Notes under the pieces: generated by a model
Databases searched by the model: none
The model's input: the letters and a program-made list of their open reading frames with translations, nothing else
Told to the model about the DNA's origin: nothing
Shown: positions 52,712 through 62,561 of the stretch, piece by piece
Position numbering within the stretch: the stretch's first letter is position 1
Layout: every line of letters begins with the position of its first letter
NCBI RefSeq assembly: GCF_001522585.2
Contig: NZ_CP013373.1
Location: 2,170,001-2,234,000 of the forward strand
Source: Burkholderia sp. NRF60-BP8
Lineage (GTDB): Bacteria; Pseudomonadota; Gammaproteobacteria; Burkholderiales; Burkholderiaceae
Direction of reading: 5' to 3'
DNA: 64,000 bases
Translations under genes and position numbers: made by a program

Positions 52712-53386
52712 TCAAGCGAGCATGTAGCCCGACCCGCGCACCGTCTGGATCATCGGGTCCGCGCCGGGCGGGTCGATCTTCTTGCGCAACCGGCCCATGT
52801 GGACGTCGATCAGATTGGTGCCGGGATCGAAGTGATAGCCCCACACGGCCTCGAACAGCATCGTGCGCGTGATCGTCTGGCCCGCGTTGCGCATCATGAA
52901 TTCGAGCACGCGGAACTCGGTCGGCAGCAGCGGAATCTCGTCGGCGCCGCGGCGCGCGCAGCGCGAAATGAGGTCGAGCTCGAGCGCGCCGACCTTCAGC
53001 AGCGTCTGCTGCGGCACGCCCGATGCCTGCCGGCGGCGCAGCAGCACTTCGATGCGCGCGCTCAGTTCGCCGGAATCGAACGGCTTCGTCAGGTAATCGT
53101 CGCCGCCCGCGCGCAACCCGCGGATGCGTTCGTCGACGTCGCCCAGCGCGCTCAGCATCAGTACCGGCGTATCGATGCCGACCGTGCGCATCGCGGTCAG
53201 GATCGCGAGTCCGTCCGCGCCCGGCAGCATCCGGTCGAGCGTGATCGCGTCGTACGATGCGCTCATCGCGCGCATCATGCCTTCGCGGCCGTTGTCGATC
53301 CAGTCGACCTCGAACCCGCGTGCGGTCAGTTCGCCGACGATTTCGTTCGCAGTCACCGCATCGTCCTCGACCGTCAGTACTCGCAT
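52712..53386 (-). CDS. Response regulator, OmpR/PhoB family
   Basis: 224 residues. Receiver domain complete: acidic pair Asp8-Asp9 (VEDDA), acceptor Asp51 in DAITLDRMLP, Ser79 (MLSA) and Lys101 in YLTKPFD. The winged helix (about 128-222) has LLPTEFRVLEFMMRNAGQTITR, VWGYHFDPGTNLIDVHMGRLRKKI and the C-terminal TVRGSGYML. It is the first gene of the three-gene operon and the cognate partner of the downstream kinase. The sequence resembles the copper/heavy-metal or QseB/PmrA-type branch, but the signal is unknown. The start MRVLTVEDD is standard. Confidence 0.95.
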   Translation of the reverse strand: MRVLTVEDDAVTANEIVGELTARGFEVDWIDNGREGMMRAMSASYDAITLDRMLPGADGLAILTAMRTVGIDTPVLMLSALGDVDERIRGLRAGGDDYLTKPFDSGELSARIEVLLRRRQASGVPQQTLLKVGALELDLISRCARRGADEIPLLPTEFRVLEFMMRNAGQTITRTMLFEAVWGYHFDPGTNLIDVHMGRLRKKIDPPGADPMIQTVRGSGYMLA

Positions 53387-53604
53387 GGTTGCCCTCGCAA
53401 TCAACTTCAACACGGGCGCGCACGATGCGCCCGCCACTATCGTAAGCGCTACGATCGCCGTGCGGCGCCAGATGAAAATAGCTTCATCCTGCATCGCACC
53501 GCGCGCGCATGAAACATGTTTCATCCGTGCGTCGGCCACCCTGCGACCGGGTGCGCCTACGCTGACCTCATGCGGCATCGGGCCGCGAAACCAGGAGCCA
53601 TCGG

Positions 53605-53904
53605 ATGAAACTGTCGACCACCGTCGCCTGCATGCTGCTCGCATGCGCCAGCACCGCCGCGTTCGCGGGGCCGCACCTCACGCCGCAGGAATGCACCGCG
53701 TACCCGTTCGTGCACACGGGTCGCGGCGTCACGCGTGCGGACCTCGTGCGCGAGCTGACCGAGCTCGAACAGGTCGGCTACGACCCGGCCCATGCGAGCC
53801 CGTACTACCCCGACGATCTCGACGGCGCGAAGCATCGGCTCGCGGCCGAGTACCGCGCCGACTGCACGCATGCGCTGACGGCCGACGCGGGCGCGCGACA
53901 CTGA
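53605..53904 (+). CDS. DUF4148 domain secreted protein
   Basis: 99 residues with a signal peptide (about 1-21, AFA-GPHLTP). The mature part contains LTRAEV-like TRADLVRELTELEQVGYDPAHASPYYPDDLDGAKHRL, which matches the DUF4148 pattern abundant in Burkholderia. Function unknown. It starts 218 bp from the divergent two-component operon and could be a target of it. Convergent with cyoD. Confidence 0.87.
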   Translation: MKLSTTVACMLLACASTAAFAGPHLTPQECTAYPFVHTGRGVTRADLVRELTELEQVGYDPAHASPYYPDDLDGAKHRLAAEYRADCTHALTADAGARH

Positions 53905-53942
53905 CTGCACTGCCCGGCGCAACGCAACAGCCGGAAAAACAA

Positions 53943-53968
53943 AAAGGCGGCACGTGCGTGCCGCCTTT
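53943..53968. terminator. Terminator between DUF4148 gene and cyoD
   Basis: Perfect 11-bp stem AAAGGCGGCAC/GTGCCGCCTTT with 4-base loop. The minus strand continues into TTTTTGTTTTT, so it mainly serves the cyo operon. Confidence 0.9.
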
Positions 53969-54015
53969 ACTTCGTGAATCCGCACGGATATCGACCCGCT
54001 GCGCCACGCTGCCGC

Positions 54016-54348
54016 TCAACGCGACATCATGTTCATGCTGACGTTGTGCATCACCCAAAGCGTGCCGACGATCAGGATCGCCGCGGTCAACACCGTATAG
54101 CTGAACGCCATCACGTTCCAGCGCTGGCCCGACGAGCCGTTCATGTGCAGGAAGTACACGAGGTGCACGACGATCTGCACGAACGCGAGCACGGCGAGCC
54201 CGACGAGCGACGCATGCGGCGACAGCACGCCGCCCATCACGAGGCCGAACGACGCGGCCGTGAGCAGCACCGACAGGATGAAACCGGCGACGTAGCCGCC
54301 GACGCTGCCGTGCCCTTCTTCGAGTTGAGACGAATGCGAATGGGCCAT
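54016..54348 (-). CDS. cyoD: Cytochrome bo3 ubiquinol oxidase subunit IV
   Basis: 110 residues, three membrane helices (about 20-40, 46-66, 80-104), GYVAGFILSVLLTAASFGLV at the first. Small subunit aiding assembly of the CuB site. Starts directly after the cyoC stop. Last gene of the oxidase operon; no cyoE follows. Confidence 0.94.
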   Translation of the reverse strand: MAHSHSSQLEEGHGSVGGYVAGFILSVLLTAASFGLVMGGVLSPHASLVGLAVLAFVQIVVHLVYFLHMNGSSGQRWNVMAFSYTVLTAAILIVGTLWVMHNVSMNMMSR

Positions 54349-54957
54349 TTAGATCACGCTCGCGAGATAGACAAAGGAAAACACGCAGATCCACACGATG
54401 TCGAGGAAGTGCCAGAACAGGCTCAGGCACGTCAGGCGTCGCAGGTCGCGATCGGTCAGGTCGCCGCCGCGCAATACGATCTGCGCGGCCAGCACGATCA
54501 TCCACAAGAGACCGGCCGTCACGTGCAGCCCATGCGTGCCGACCAGCGTGAAGAATGCCGACAGGAACGCGCTGCGCTGCGGGCCGGCGCCCTCCGCGAT
54601 CAGGTGCGAGAACTCGCGCAGTTCCATCGCGAGAAACGCCGCGCCGAGCACGAACGTCACCGCGAGCCACGCGAGCAGCGCGCCGCGCCGCTGCTTGTAC
54701 GCCGCCAGCATCGCGAAACCGTACGTGATGCTCGACAACAGGAGTGCCGCGGTTTCGACCGCGACGCCCGGAATGTCGAACAGCTCTTTCGCGGTCTGCC
54801 CGCCCGCGTACTGGTGGCCGAGCACCGCGAACGTCGCGAACAGCGCCGCGAAAATCACGCAGTCGGTCATCAGGTACAGCCAGAAACCGAACACCGAATG
54901 CGACGGCGGATGGTCGTCGTGCTCGAGCAGGGTTGCGCTCAAGGTTTTCTGCAACAT
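54349..54957 (-). CDS. cyoC: Cytochrome bo3 ubiquinol oxidase subunit III
   Basis: 202 residues, five membrane helices: FGFWLYLMTDCVIFAALFATF, the conserved ELREFSHLI loop, and GTHGLHVTAGLLWM. Homologous to COX3. The ATG shares a base with the cyoB stop (TGATG). Confidence 0.95.
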   Translation of the reverse strand: MLQKTLSATLLEHDDHPPSHSVFGFWLYLMTDCVIFAALFATFAVLGHQYAGGQTAKELFDIPGVAVETAALLLSSITYGFAMLAAYKQRRGALLAWLAVTFVLGAAFLAMELREFSHLIAEGAGPQRSAFLSAFFTLVGTHGLHVTAGLLWMIVLAAQIVLRGGDLTDRDLRRLTCLSLFWHFLDIVWICVFSFVYLASVI

Positions 54958-56963
54958 CAGTTGGCCTCCAGTTCCACGTCGTCGACGCGCGCAGCCGTGC
55001 GCTGCGTCGGCTGCTTGTCTTCGGTCTTGCGCACCGTCGACGCAGGGATGTAATAGCCGTCGTTATCGCGCGAGCTGTAGATCACGAGCGTCGCGACGAT
55101 CCCGACGAGCCCGCCGATCGCCATCCACCAGATGTGCCATACCAGCGCGAAGCCGAGCACCAGGCTGAAGATCGCGATCACGAGGCCCGCACAGGTATTC
55201 GACGGCATGTGGATGTCGCGAATCGCCGCCGGGTTCGGCCGGCCTTCGCCGCGCGCCTTCATGTCCGCATACGCGTCGAGCGTGCGCACCTGCGGGATCA
55301 CCGCGAAGTTGTAGTCGGCCGGCGGCGACGAGGTCGCCCACTCCAGCGTACGGCCGCCCCACGGGTCGCCCGTCGTGTCGCGGTACTCGGGCAGATGGCG
55401 GTTGCGGATGCTGACCACCAGTTGCAGCAGCTGGCACGCGATGCCGATCGCGATCAGCACGGCGCCGAATGCGGCAACCAGCAGCCACGGATGCCACGCC
55501 GGATTGTCGTAGTGGTTCAGGCGGCGCGTCATGCCCATGAAGCCGAGTACGTAGAGCGGTACGAACGCGACGTAGAAGCCGACCTGCCAGAACCAGAAAG
55601 CGGCCTTGCCGAGCTTCTCGTTCAACTTGAAGCCGAACGCCTTCGGGAACCAGTAGTTGAAGCCCGCGAGATAGCCGAACAACACGCCGCCGATGATCAC
55701 GTTGTGAAAGTGCGCGATCAGGAACAGGCTGTTGTGCAGCACGAAGTCCGCGCCGGGAATCGCCATCATCACGCCGGTCATGCCGCCGAGCGTGAACGTG
55801 ACCATGAAGCCGATCGTCCACAGCACCGGCGTCGTGAATTCGATCCGGCCGCGGTACATCGTGAACAGCCAGTTGAACACCTTCACGCCGGTCGGAATCG
55901 CGATGATCATCGTCATGATCCCGAAGAACGCATTCACGTTCGCGCCCGAACCCATCGTGAAGAAGTGATGCAGCCACACGAGGAACGACAGCACCATGAT
56001 CGCGCAGGTCGCGTACACCATCGTCTTGTAGCCGAACAGCGGCTTCTTCGCGAACGTCGCGATGACTTCCGAGAAGATTCCGAACGCCGGCAGGATCAGG
56101 ATGTAGACCTCCGGATGACCCCACGCCCAGATCAGGTTCAGGTACAGCATCGCGTTGCCGCCGGCGTCGTTCGTGAAGAAGTGCATGCCGAGGTAGCGGT
56201 CGAGGCCGAGCAGCGCGAGCGTCGCGGTCAGGATCGGGAACGACGCCATGATCAGCACGTTCGTGCAGAGGGCCGTCCACGTGAATACCGGCATCTTCAT
56301 CAGCGTCATGCCGGGTGCGCGCATCTTGATGATCGTCACGAAGAAATTCACGCCGGTCAGCAGCGTGCCCACGCCGGAGATCTGCAGCGCCCACAGGTAA
56401 TAGTCGACCCCTACCCCCGGACTGAACTGCAGCTCCGACAGCGGCGGGTATGCGAGCCAGCCCGTCTGCGCGAATTCGCCGATCACGAGCGACACGTTGA
56501 TCAGAATCGCACTGACCGCCGTCATCCAGAACGACAGCGAGTTGATGAACGGGAACGCGACGTCGCGCGCACCGATCTGCAGCGGCACGACCAGGTTCAT
56601 CAGGCCGACCATGAACACCATCGCCATGAAGAAGATCATGATCACGCCATGCGCCGTGAAGATCTGGTCATAGTGGTGCGGCGGCAGGTAGCCGGGCGCG
56701 TTGTACGCGAGCGCGAGTTGCATGCGCATCATGATCGCGTCGGCGAAGCCGCGCAGCAGCATGATCAGCGCGACGATGATGTACATCACGCCGAGTCTCT
56801 TGTGGTCGACCGTGGTCAGCCATTCCGTCCACAGCCATTTCCACCGGCCGGTGATCGTCAGCGCGGCGAGAATGCCCAGCACGACCAGCCCCATGAAGGC
56901 GCCGGCCCCCATGATGATGGGCTGATCGAACGGGATCGCCGAAAGTGTGAGTTTGCCGAACAT
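54957..56963 (-). CDS. cyoB: Cytochrome bo3 ubiquinol oxidase subunit I
   Basis: 668-residue catalytic subunit with about fifteen membrane helices that reduces oxygen with ubiquinol and pumps protons. It carries the haem and CuB ligands: the low-spin haem His in [14 protein letters not shown], the cross-linked His-Tyr region [17 protein letters not shown], the His pair in LHHFFTMG and the haem-ligand His pair in [14 protein letters not shown]. Quinol-oxidase type N-terminus ([16 protein letters not shown]). Confidence 0.96.
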   Translation of the reverse strand: MFGKLTLSAIPFDQPIIMGAGAFMGLVVLGILAALTITGRWKWLWTEWLTTVDHKRLGVMYIIVALIMLLRGFADAIMMRMQLALAYNAPGYLPPHHYDQIFTAHGVIMIFFMAMVFMVGLMNLVVPLQIGARDVAFPFINSLSFWMTAVSAILINVSLVIGEFAQTGWLAYPPLSELQFSPGVGVDYYLWALQISGVGTLLTGVNFFVTIIKMRAPGMTLMKMPVFTWTALCTNVLIMASFPILTATLALLGLDRYLGMHFFTNDAGGNAMLYLNLIWAWGHPEVYILILPAFGIFSEVIATFAKKPLFGYKTMVYATCAIMVLSFLVWLHHFFTMGSGANVNAFFGIMTMIIAIPTGVKVFNWLFTMYRGRIEFTTPVLWTIGFMVTFTLGGMTGVMMAIPGADFVLHNSLFLIAHFHNVIIGGVLFGYLAGFNYWFPKAFGFKLNEKLGKAAFWFWQVGFYVAFVPLYVLGFMGMTRRLNHYDNPAWHPWLLVAAFGAVLIAIGIACQLLQLVVSIRNRHLPEYRDTTGDPWGGRTLEWATSSPPADYNFAVIPQVRTLDAYADMKARGEGRPNPAAIRDIHMPSNTCAGLVIAIFSLVLGFALVWHIWWMAIGGLVGIVATLVIYSSRDNDGYYIPASTVRKTEDKQPTQRTAARVDDVELEAN

Positions 56964-56966
56964 GCG

Positions 56967-57857
56967 TTACCCCTTCGTGCCGCAGGCGGCGTCCTTCAGG
57001 TCGAGGACGTGGCCATCGTTGTATTTCGCGATGATGTTGTGGAAGAGCCGCGGGTCGACCGACGAGAAGTAGCGCACCGGCGCCTTCTCGCTCGGCTGCG
57101 CGACGCCGCCGTACATCGTCGCGTCGAGCCGGTCCGGCGACGCCTTCACCTTCTGCACCCACGCGTCGAACTGCTCGCGCGGCTCGGCGAGCGTGCGGAA
57201 CTTCATATCGGAGAACCCGCGGCCGCTGAAGTTGGCGGACGTGCCCGCGTAGTTGCCGGGCTCGTCGGCGATCAGGTGCAGGCGCGTCTGCATGCCGGCC
57301 ATCGCGTAGACCTGGCCGCCGAGTTGCGGGATGAAGAACGAATTCATCACCGAATCCGACGTGATGCGGAAGTTCACCGGCGTGCCGACCGGAATCGCGA
57401 GCTGGTTCACCGACGCGATGCCGAGTTCCGGATAGATGAACAGCCACTTCCAGTCGAGCGCGACCACCTCGACGTCGATCGGCTTCACCGCCGATTCGAG
57501 CGGCTTGTACGGATCGAGCTCGTGCGTGGTCTTCCACGTGAGCACGCCGAGAAACAGGATGATCAGCGTCGGCACCGTCCAGATCACGACCTCGATCGCG
57601 GTCGAGTGCGACCAGTTCGGCGCGTAGGTGGCGCTGCGATTAGACGCGCGATAACGCCACGCGAACCACAGCGTGAGCAGGATCACCGGCACGACGACGA
57701 TCAGCATCGCCCACGTCGAGGTGGCGATCAGCGCCTTTTCGGCGGCGCCGACGCTTCCTTTCGGATTTAGTACATCTAAATTACAGCCTGACAGGCTCAA
57801 CGCCGCGCCGCTCGACATCAGCGCCGTCCAGCCTCTTGAAACGCTTCTTTTCATCAC
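56967..57857 (-). CDS. cyoA: Cytochrome bo3 ubiquinol oxidase subunit II, lipoprotein
   Basis: 296 residues. The signal ends in a lipobox LSGC (Cys25), as in CyoA. Two membrane helices (about 44-69 and 84-106) precede the periplasmic cupredoxin domain, which lacks the CuA ligands of cytochrome c oxidases (MNSFFIPQLGGQVYAM region), confirming quinol as the donor. First gene of cyoABCD; its upstream region (57858-58132) has a weak TATGAT-type -10 at 57925-57930. Confidence 0.95.
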   Translation of the reverse strand: MMKRSVSRGWTALMSSGAALSLSGCNLDVLNPKGSVGAAEKALIATSTWAMLIVVVPVILLTLWFAWRYRASNRSATYAPNWSHSTAIEVVIWTVPTLIILFLGVLTWKTTHELDPYKPLESAVKPIDVEVVALDWKWLFIYPELGIASVNQLAIPVGTPVNFRITSDSVMNSFFIPQLGGQVYAMAGMQTRLHLIADEPGNYAGTSANFSGRGFSDMKFRTLAEPREQFDAWVQKVKASPDRLDATMYGGVAQPSEKAPVRYFSSVDPRLFHNIIAKYNDGHVLDLKDAACGTKG

Positions 57858-58132
57858 ACCGCCCGAGGGTCATTGAATCCGTTTGCGTATGCCCGATGCG
57901 CATTCGATTCACGAAATTGGCCGAATCATACGTCGCGCGGGTGCGATGAAAAACCGGTGCATGCGGCAAATCATCATTGCAAAATCTGCCGTGAGTCACA
58001 TTGTCGCGGGGCAATTTCACGCAGCCGGGAGCGAGCCCGGCACGCGCCGTGCCGGGCCTCGATCGATGCGTGCGCAACGATGCGCGCCGCGCGATGCGGC
58101 CCGCTCGATCGGCGCAGCTCGGTGCGCCGCGA

Positions 58133-59662
58133 TCAGTCGTGCGTCGATGCCATGTACGACGGCAGCGCTTGCACGGGGCCGTCCCCTGCCGGCACTTTCG
58201 AACGGCTCGCTTCCTGGATCAGCTTGCCGACGGTCGGATCGATCGCATCGGTGAAGGGCTTCGGATCGATGCCGACCGCCAGCACGATCAGCGCGAGCGA
58301 CGCGAACATCCCGATCTCGCGACGGTTCAGATCGGCGAGCTTCGCGATCCGCTGGCTCGAGACCTTGCCGAACACCACGCGCTTGAGCATCCATAGCGTG
58401 TACGACGCGCTGAGGATCAGCGTGAGCGCCGCGATCGCGCCGATCCAGAAGTTGAAGCGAATCGCGCCCATGATCACCATGAACTCGCCGACGAACCCCG
58501 ACGTGCCCGGCAGGCCGACGTTGGCCATCGCGAACAGCAGCGTGAAGGTCGCGAAACGCGGCATCACGCCCGCCACGCCGCCGTACGCGGCGATCTCGCG
58601 CTGCCGGGTGCGATCCACGAGCACGTTCACGCACAACAGCATCGCGCCCGCCACGAAACCGTACGAGACAAGCTGCACGATCGCGCCTTCGACGCCGATC
58701 CGGTTGAACAGGAACAGCCCGAGCGTGACGATCCCCATGTGCGCGACCGTCGAATACGCGAGCAGCTTGCCGAGATCGGTCTGCGCGAGCGCGATCAGGC
58801 TCGCGTAGACGATCGCGAACAACGACAGCGCGATCACGGCCGGCGCGAAGAAGTGGCTCGCATCGGGCGTGATCGGCAGCGCGAAGCGCAGGAATCCGTA
58901 ACCGCCGAGCTTGAGCATCGCGAGCATCAGCGCGGCACCGGTCGGACCGTCCGTGTACACGTCGCTCAGCCACGTGTGGACCGGCCACATCGGCACCTTG
59001 ACCGCGAACGCGGCGAAGAAACCGAGGAACACCAGCAACTGCGGCGCGAAGCCAAGTTGCAACGTGCGCCACACGGCCATGTCGAACGTATGCGACTGCG
59101 CGTACAGGTACAGCATTGCCATCAACAGCAACAGCGAGCCGGCGAACGAGATGAAGAAGAACTTCACGGCCGCATACACGCGGCGCTCGCGCCCCCACGT
59201 GCCGATCAGCAGATACAGCGGGATCAGCGTCGCTTCGAAGAAGATGAAGAACAGCAGCCCGTCCTGCGCGACGAACGCGCCGACCATCAACCCCGACAGG
59301 ATCAGGAACGACGCGTAGTACTGCGCGACGCGCACCGTGACCGATTCCCACGACGCCACCACCACCACGAGCGTCGTGAACGCGGTCAACACGACGAGCC
59401 ACAGCGACGCGCCGTCGATGCCGACCCGCCATCCGGCATTGAACGCCGCCAGCCAGTCGCGTCTTTCGACGAACTGCATCGTCGCCGAATGCGCGTCGAA
59501 GCCGGCAATCAGCGGGACGACGGCCGCGAGCCCGGCAATCGCGCCGACCAGCGCGATCAGTCGTATCCGGCGTGAATGCCGGTCGGAACCGGCGCGCAGC
59601 AACCCCGCGCCGAACAGTATCGGAACCCAGATGGCCAGGCTCAGGAAGGGGAAATCGTGCAT
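58133..59662 (-). CDS. Stand-alone NuoM-like proton-translocating subunit
   Basis: 509-residue membrane protein with about fourteen helices, homologous to complex I subunit M (antiporter-like). Visible NuoM features: FFIFFEATLIPLYLLIGTWG with the essential Glu, FAVKVPMWPVHTWLSDVYTDGPTG with the conserved Lys, and LKLGGYGFLRF. The start at MHDFPFLSLAIWVP is chosen because the family starts there; 32 more residues are open upstream. No nuoL, nuoN or other complex I gene is adjacent; the neighbours are cyoABCD and a gene-poor region. It could work in a non-complex I pump. Confidence 0.9.
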   Translation of the reverse strand: MHDFPFLSLAIWVPILFGAGLLRAGSDRHSRRIRLIALVGAIAGLAAVVPLIAGFDAHSATMQFVERRDWLAAFNAGWRVGIDGASLWLVVLTAFTTLVVVVASWESVTVRVAQYYASFLILSGLMVGAFVAQDGLLFFIFFEATLIPLYLLIGTWGRERRVYAAVKFFFISFAGSLLLLMAMLYLYAQSHTFDMAVWRTLQLGFAPQLLVFLGFFAAFAVKVPMWPVHTWLSDVYTDGPTGAALMLAMLKLGGYGFLRFALPITPDASHFFAPAVIALSLFAIVYASLIALAQTDLGKLLAYSTVAHMGIVTLGLFLFNRIGVEGAIVQLVSYGFVAGAMLLCVNVLVDRTRQREIAAYGGVAGVMPRFATFTLLFAMANVGLPGTSGFVGEFMVIMGAIRFNFWIGAIAALTLILSASYTLWMLKRVVFGKVSSQRIAKLADLNRREIGMFASLALIVLAVGIDPKPFTDAIDPTVGKLIQEASRSKVPAGDGPVQALPSYMASTHD

Positions 59663-60577
59663 GTCAACAAAGCCTTGAGGAGGTCGCGCGTTGCATCGGG
59701 GACAGGCGCGACGAAAGGAACGAAATCGAATCGACAGGTAGATTTCGTGAATCGCCAATGTTGGCTAAATGTAAAGCGGCATCACCGGAAAACTTGATGT
59801 CGCTCAAACGCGATCGGGTTAACCAGCATAAGGCGATTGATTATTTTCTGCAGCGCAGCAGAGTGTTATTTTTGGGAGTCGACATAGTTCACTGATTTTT
59901 ATGAGTAATTTTTCGTAGTACGTGATCGGCTACGCCACGCCTATCGACGCGCTGCCGCATTTTTGACGTCAACCGATCATTTCAAAGGGTTGGAACGAGA
60001 TGGCTGACGTTCCGCGATGCAGCGGTCGCTTCGCCTTCTCCGTCTTACACGAATACTTTCATTACTATTTCGATTAATTTCGCGTAGCGCAAGCCGGGCA
60101 AAGCGTTGCCCTCGCCTGTCGGTTTCACGTGGCCCGCCGCTAACGCCGATATCTCGAGCAATTCCCTACGCGCAGGGTCATCGCACGTTAGTGATCGCGT
60201 GGTGCGGGAGTCGTCGACCATTGCACATTGCATGCCGATAGACCCGGGTTAGCCGGACAAAGTCGCTCGCGGACGATTCCCGCTTCATATCCCTACGCCG
60301 CACCTGCTCCGTTCGCCCCAAAGATTTTCTTTCGGCGTGGACAAGATGTTCTCGATTGTCGACGGGCCGGACGGTAGGCATAGTTCCTCGCTCGCCGTGC
60401 AGATCGCAGCAAAGCCGGCTCGACCGGTGGCTTCGGTACGTTCGCTGCATTCCTTCGTTCCCCGACAGCGGTCGGGATCGTCGTTGCCGGCGAGCACACC
60501 TCGATCGATGGAGCGACCTCCGCATACCGGATTCTCCCGTCACGCGCCGACGGCGCATGCTAGTCAGAGACTGTCCC
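59663..60577. other. 915-bp gene-poor region
   Basis: No reading frame here has convincing coding character. The first 350 bases (59700-60060) are visibly less GC-rich than the chromosome, with A/T runs near 59830-59930 that could hold the promoter of the NuoM-like gene. The rest (60060-60577) has short overlapping open frames on both strands that are not recognisable. It may be decayed DNA or an acquired remnant. Confidence 0.5.
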
Positions 60578-60979
60578 ATGAAAATCTATCACTGCCTTCC
60601 TCTCATCTTGCTGACCCTGGCGAGCGCTCGACTCGCCGAAGCCGTCGATCGGGCACCCGCGGCCAAGGACACCGTCGTCTTGCAACGCGTTCCCGTCCCG
60701 GGATCGGATCACGAGATGGGCATGGGCATTGCCGAATTTCCTCCGAACGCGTCGAAGCCGCGGCACAAGGCGACTGGGCCCGAGGTTGCATACGTGCTGT
60801 CCGGCGAGGTCACGGTGGAGGCCGACGGTCAAGCCACGCGAGTCGTTCACGCCGGCGAGAGCTACCGGATGCCGGCCGGTGCCGTTCACGTGACGACTGC
60901 CGGGCCGGCAGGGGCGAAGGTTCTTGCCACGTGGGCCTGGATACCCGGCAAGCCGTTCAACATCCGCGTGCCGGACTAG
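60578..60979 (+). CDS. Exported cupin-domain protein
   Basis: 133 residues. Signal peptide (about 1-22, LLTLASARLAEA). The rest is a single cupin barrel: the first motif, GIAEFPPNASKPRHKATGPEVAYVLSGEV, has the G-x5-H-x-H-like pattern with one His (RHKATGPE), and the second, AGESYRMPAGAVHVTTAG. Metal binding is likely but weaker than in classical cupins because one His is missing. The ATG at 60578 begins the signal peptide. Monocistronic, before the tRNA-Ser gene. Function unknown. Confidence 0.85.
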   Translation: MKIYHCLPLILLTLASARLAEAVDRAPAAKDTVVLQRVPVPGSDHEMGMGIAEFPPNASKPRHKATGPEVAYVLSGEVTVEADGQATRVVHAGESYRMPAGAVHVTTAGPAGAKVLATWAWIPGKPFNIRVPD

Positions 60980-61058
60980 CAGGCGCCGATCGACGACGGC
61001 AAACATGTTGCGTCGAGGCGGGTTCGCGAAATTGGGCAAGCCCCAGGCTGAAAAAGAA

Positions 61059-61092
61059 AAAGCCCCGCAAGTCCGAGAACTTGCGGGGCTTT
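61059..61092 (-). terminator. Terminator of tRNA-Ser
   Basis: Fourteen-base-pair stem AAAGCCCCGCAAGT/ACTTGCGGGGCTTT with a 6-base loop and a T-rich tail on the minus strand, just downstream of tRNA-Ser. Confidence 0.9.
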
Positions 61093-61103
61093 GTCACCGC
61101 TTT

Positions 61104-61197
61104 TGGCGGAGACGGAGGGATTCGAACCCTCGATCCAGGTTTTGGCCCAGATGCTCCCTTAGCAGGGGAGTGCCTTCGACCTCTCGGCCACGTCTCC
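61104..61197 (-). tRNA. tRNA-Ser (GCT)
   Basis: 94 bases with encoded CCA. Acceptor GGAGACG/CGTCTCC; anticodon stem CTCCC/GGGAG with loop CTGCTAA, anticodon GCT; a long variable arm (CATCTGGGCC...CCTGG) typical of serine tRNAs; T-loop TTCGAAT. Located between the cupin gene and lysC. Confidence 0.97.
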
Positions 61198-61307
61198 CAA
61201 ACTTTCGCTCGCACCAGGGAGGCAGTGCGACGAGAACGAGATAATAAAGGGTTTCGAACCGTACGTCAATTTCCGTGATGCATTTTCTTCAATGCATCAC
61301 GAAAAAT

Positions 61308-62561
61308 TCACGATGCCTGGTCGAGTTCGAATACCTTGTGCAGCGCGCGGACGGCCAGCTCCATGTATTTCTCGTCGATCAGCACCGAAATCTTGATTTC
61401 GGACGTCGAGATCATCTGGATGTTGATGCCCTCTTCCGACAGCGTGCGGAACATCTTGCTCGCGACGCCCACGTGCGAACGCATGCCGACGCCGACGACC
61501 GACACCTTCGACACCTTCGGGTCGCCCTGCACGCGCTCGGCGCTCACATGGCCCTGCACCTGGTTGGTGAGGATGTCCATTGCCTTCTGGTAGTCGCCGC
61601 GGCCGACCGTGAACGTGAAGTCGGTCTTGCCTTCGACGCTCTGGTTCTGAATGATCATGTCGACGTCGACGTTCGCATCGGCCACCGGGCCGAGGATCTG
61701 ATATGCGATACCCGGCTTGTCGGGCACGCCCATCACCGCAATGCGTGCTTCGTCGCGCTGGAACGCGATGCCGGAAATGACTGCCTTTTCCATGGTCTCG
61801 TCTTCTTCAAAAGTAATCAGGGTGCCCGAGCGCATTTCTTCGTCGAGCGCAATCAGCGGATCGGTCAGGCTCGACAGCACACGCGTCTTCACCTGGTATT
61901 TGCCGGCGAATTCGACCGAGCGGATCTGCAGGACCTTCGAGCCGAGGCTCGCCATTTCCAGCATCTCCTCGAACGTGACGCGATCGAGGCGGCGCGCCTC
62001 TTCGACGACACGCGGATCGGTCGTGTAGACGCCGTCGACGTCGGTATAGATCAGGCACTCCTCGGCACCCAGCGCGGCCGCCACCGCCACCGCGGACGTG
62101 TCCGAGCCGCCACGGCCGAGCGTCGTGATGTGACCGTCCGGGTCGACGCCCTGGAAGCCCGTGATGATCACGACCTTGCCCGCGTTCAGATCGTCCTTCA
62201 CGCGCTCGTCGTCGATCGAGTGAATGCGTGCTTTCGTGAATGCGCTGTCGGTCTTGATCGGCACTTGCCAGCCGGCATAGCTCACGGCCTCGACGCCGAT
62301 TTCCTGCAGCGCGATCGACAGCAGGCCGACGCTGACCTGCTCGCCGGTCGACGCGATCATGTCGAGCTCACGCGGGCTCGGCTGGCTCGAAATCTCTTTC
62401 GCAAGACCGAGCAGACGGTTGGTTTCGCCGGACATCGCCGACGGCACGACCACCATCTGGTGCCCGGCCTGATGCCATTTTGCGACGCGTTTCGCGACGT
62501 TCTTGATGCGCTCGACCGAGCCCATCGAAGTGCCGCCGTATTTGTGTACGATGAGTGCCAT
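61308..62561 (-). CDS. lysC: Aspartate kinase, lysine-sensitive type
   Basis: Phosphorylates aspartate, the entry into lysine, threonine and methionine synthesis. 417 residues: kinase domain with [13 protein letters not shown] (7-19), [11 protein letters not shown] and [12 protein letters not shown]; then two ACT domains (from about 265) with the regulatory [21 protein letters not shown] and [16 protein letters not shown]. The start at [10 protein letters not shown] is standard. No strong ribosome-binding site is visible. tilS lies upstream on the same strand after a 341-bp gap. It feeds the dap pathway at 9.6-13.4 kb. Confidence 0.96.
   Translation of the reverse strand: MALIVHKYGGTSMGSVERIKNVAKRVAKWHQAGHQMVVVPSAMSGETNRLLGLAKEISSQPSPRELDMIASTGEQVSVGLLSIALQEIGVEAVSYAGWQVPIKTDSAFTKARIHSIDDERVKDDLNAGKVVIITGFQGVDPDGHITTLGRGGSDTSAVAVAAALGAEECLIYTDVDGVYTTDPRVVEEARRLDRVTFEEMLEMASLGSKVLQIRSVEFAGKYQVKTRVLSSLTDPLIALDEEMRSGTLITFEEDETMEKAVISGIAFQRDEARIAVMGVPDKPGIAYQILGPVADANVDVDMIIQNQSVEGKTDFTFTVGRGDYQKAMDILTNQVQGHVSAERVQGDPKVSKVSVVGVGMRSHVGVASKMFRTLSEEGINIQMISTSEIKISVLIDEKYMELAVRALHKVFELDQAS

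Noticed and set aside
60285..60499. Short overlapping open frames near 60.4 kb on both strands
   Set aside because: Mutually overlapping, without ribosome-binding sites or family motifs; coding status cannot be supported.
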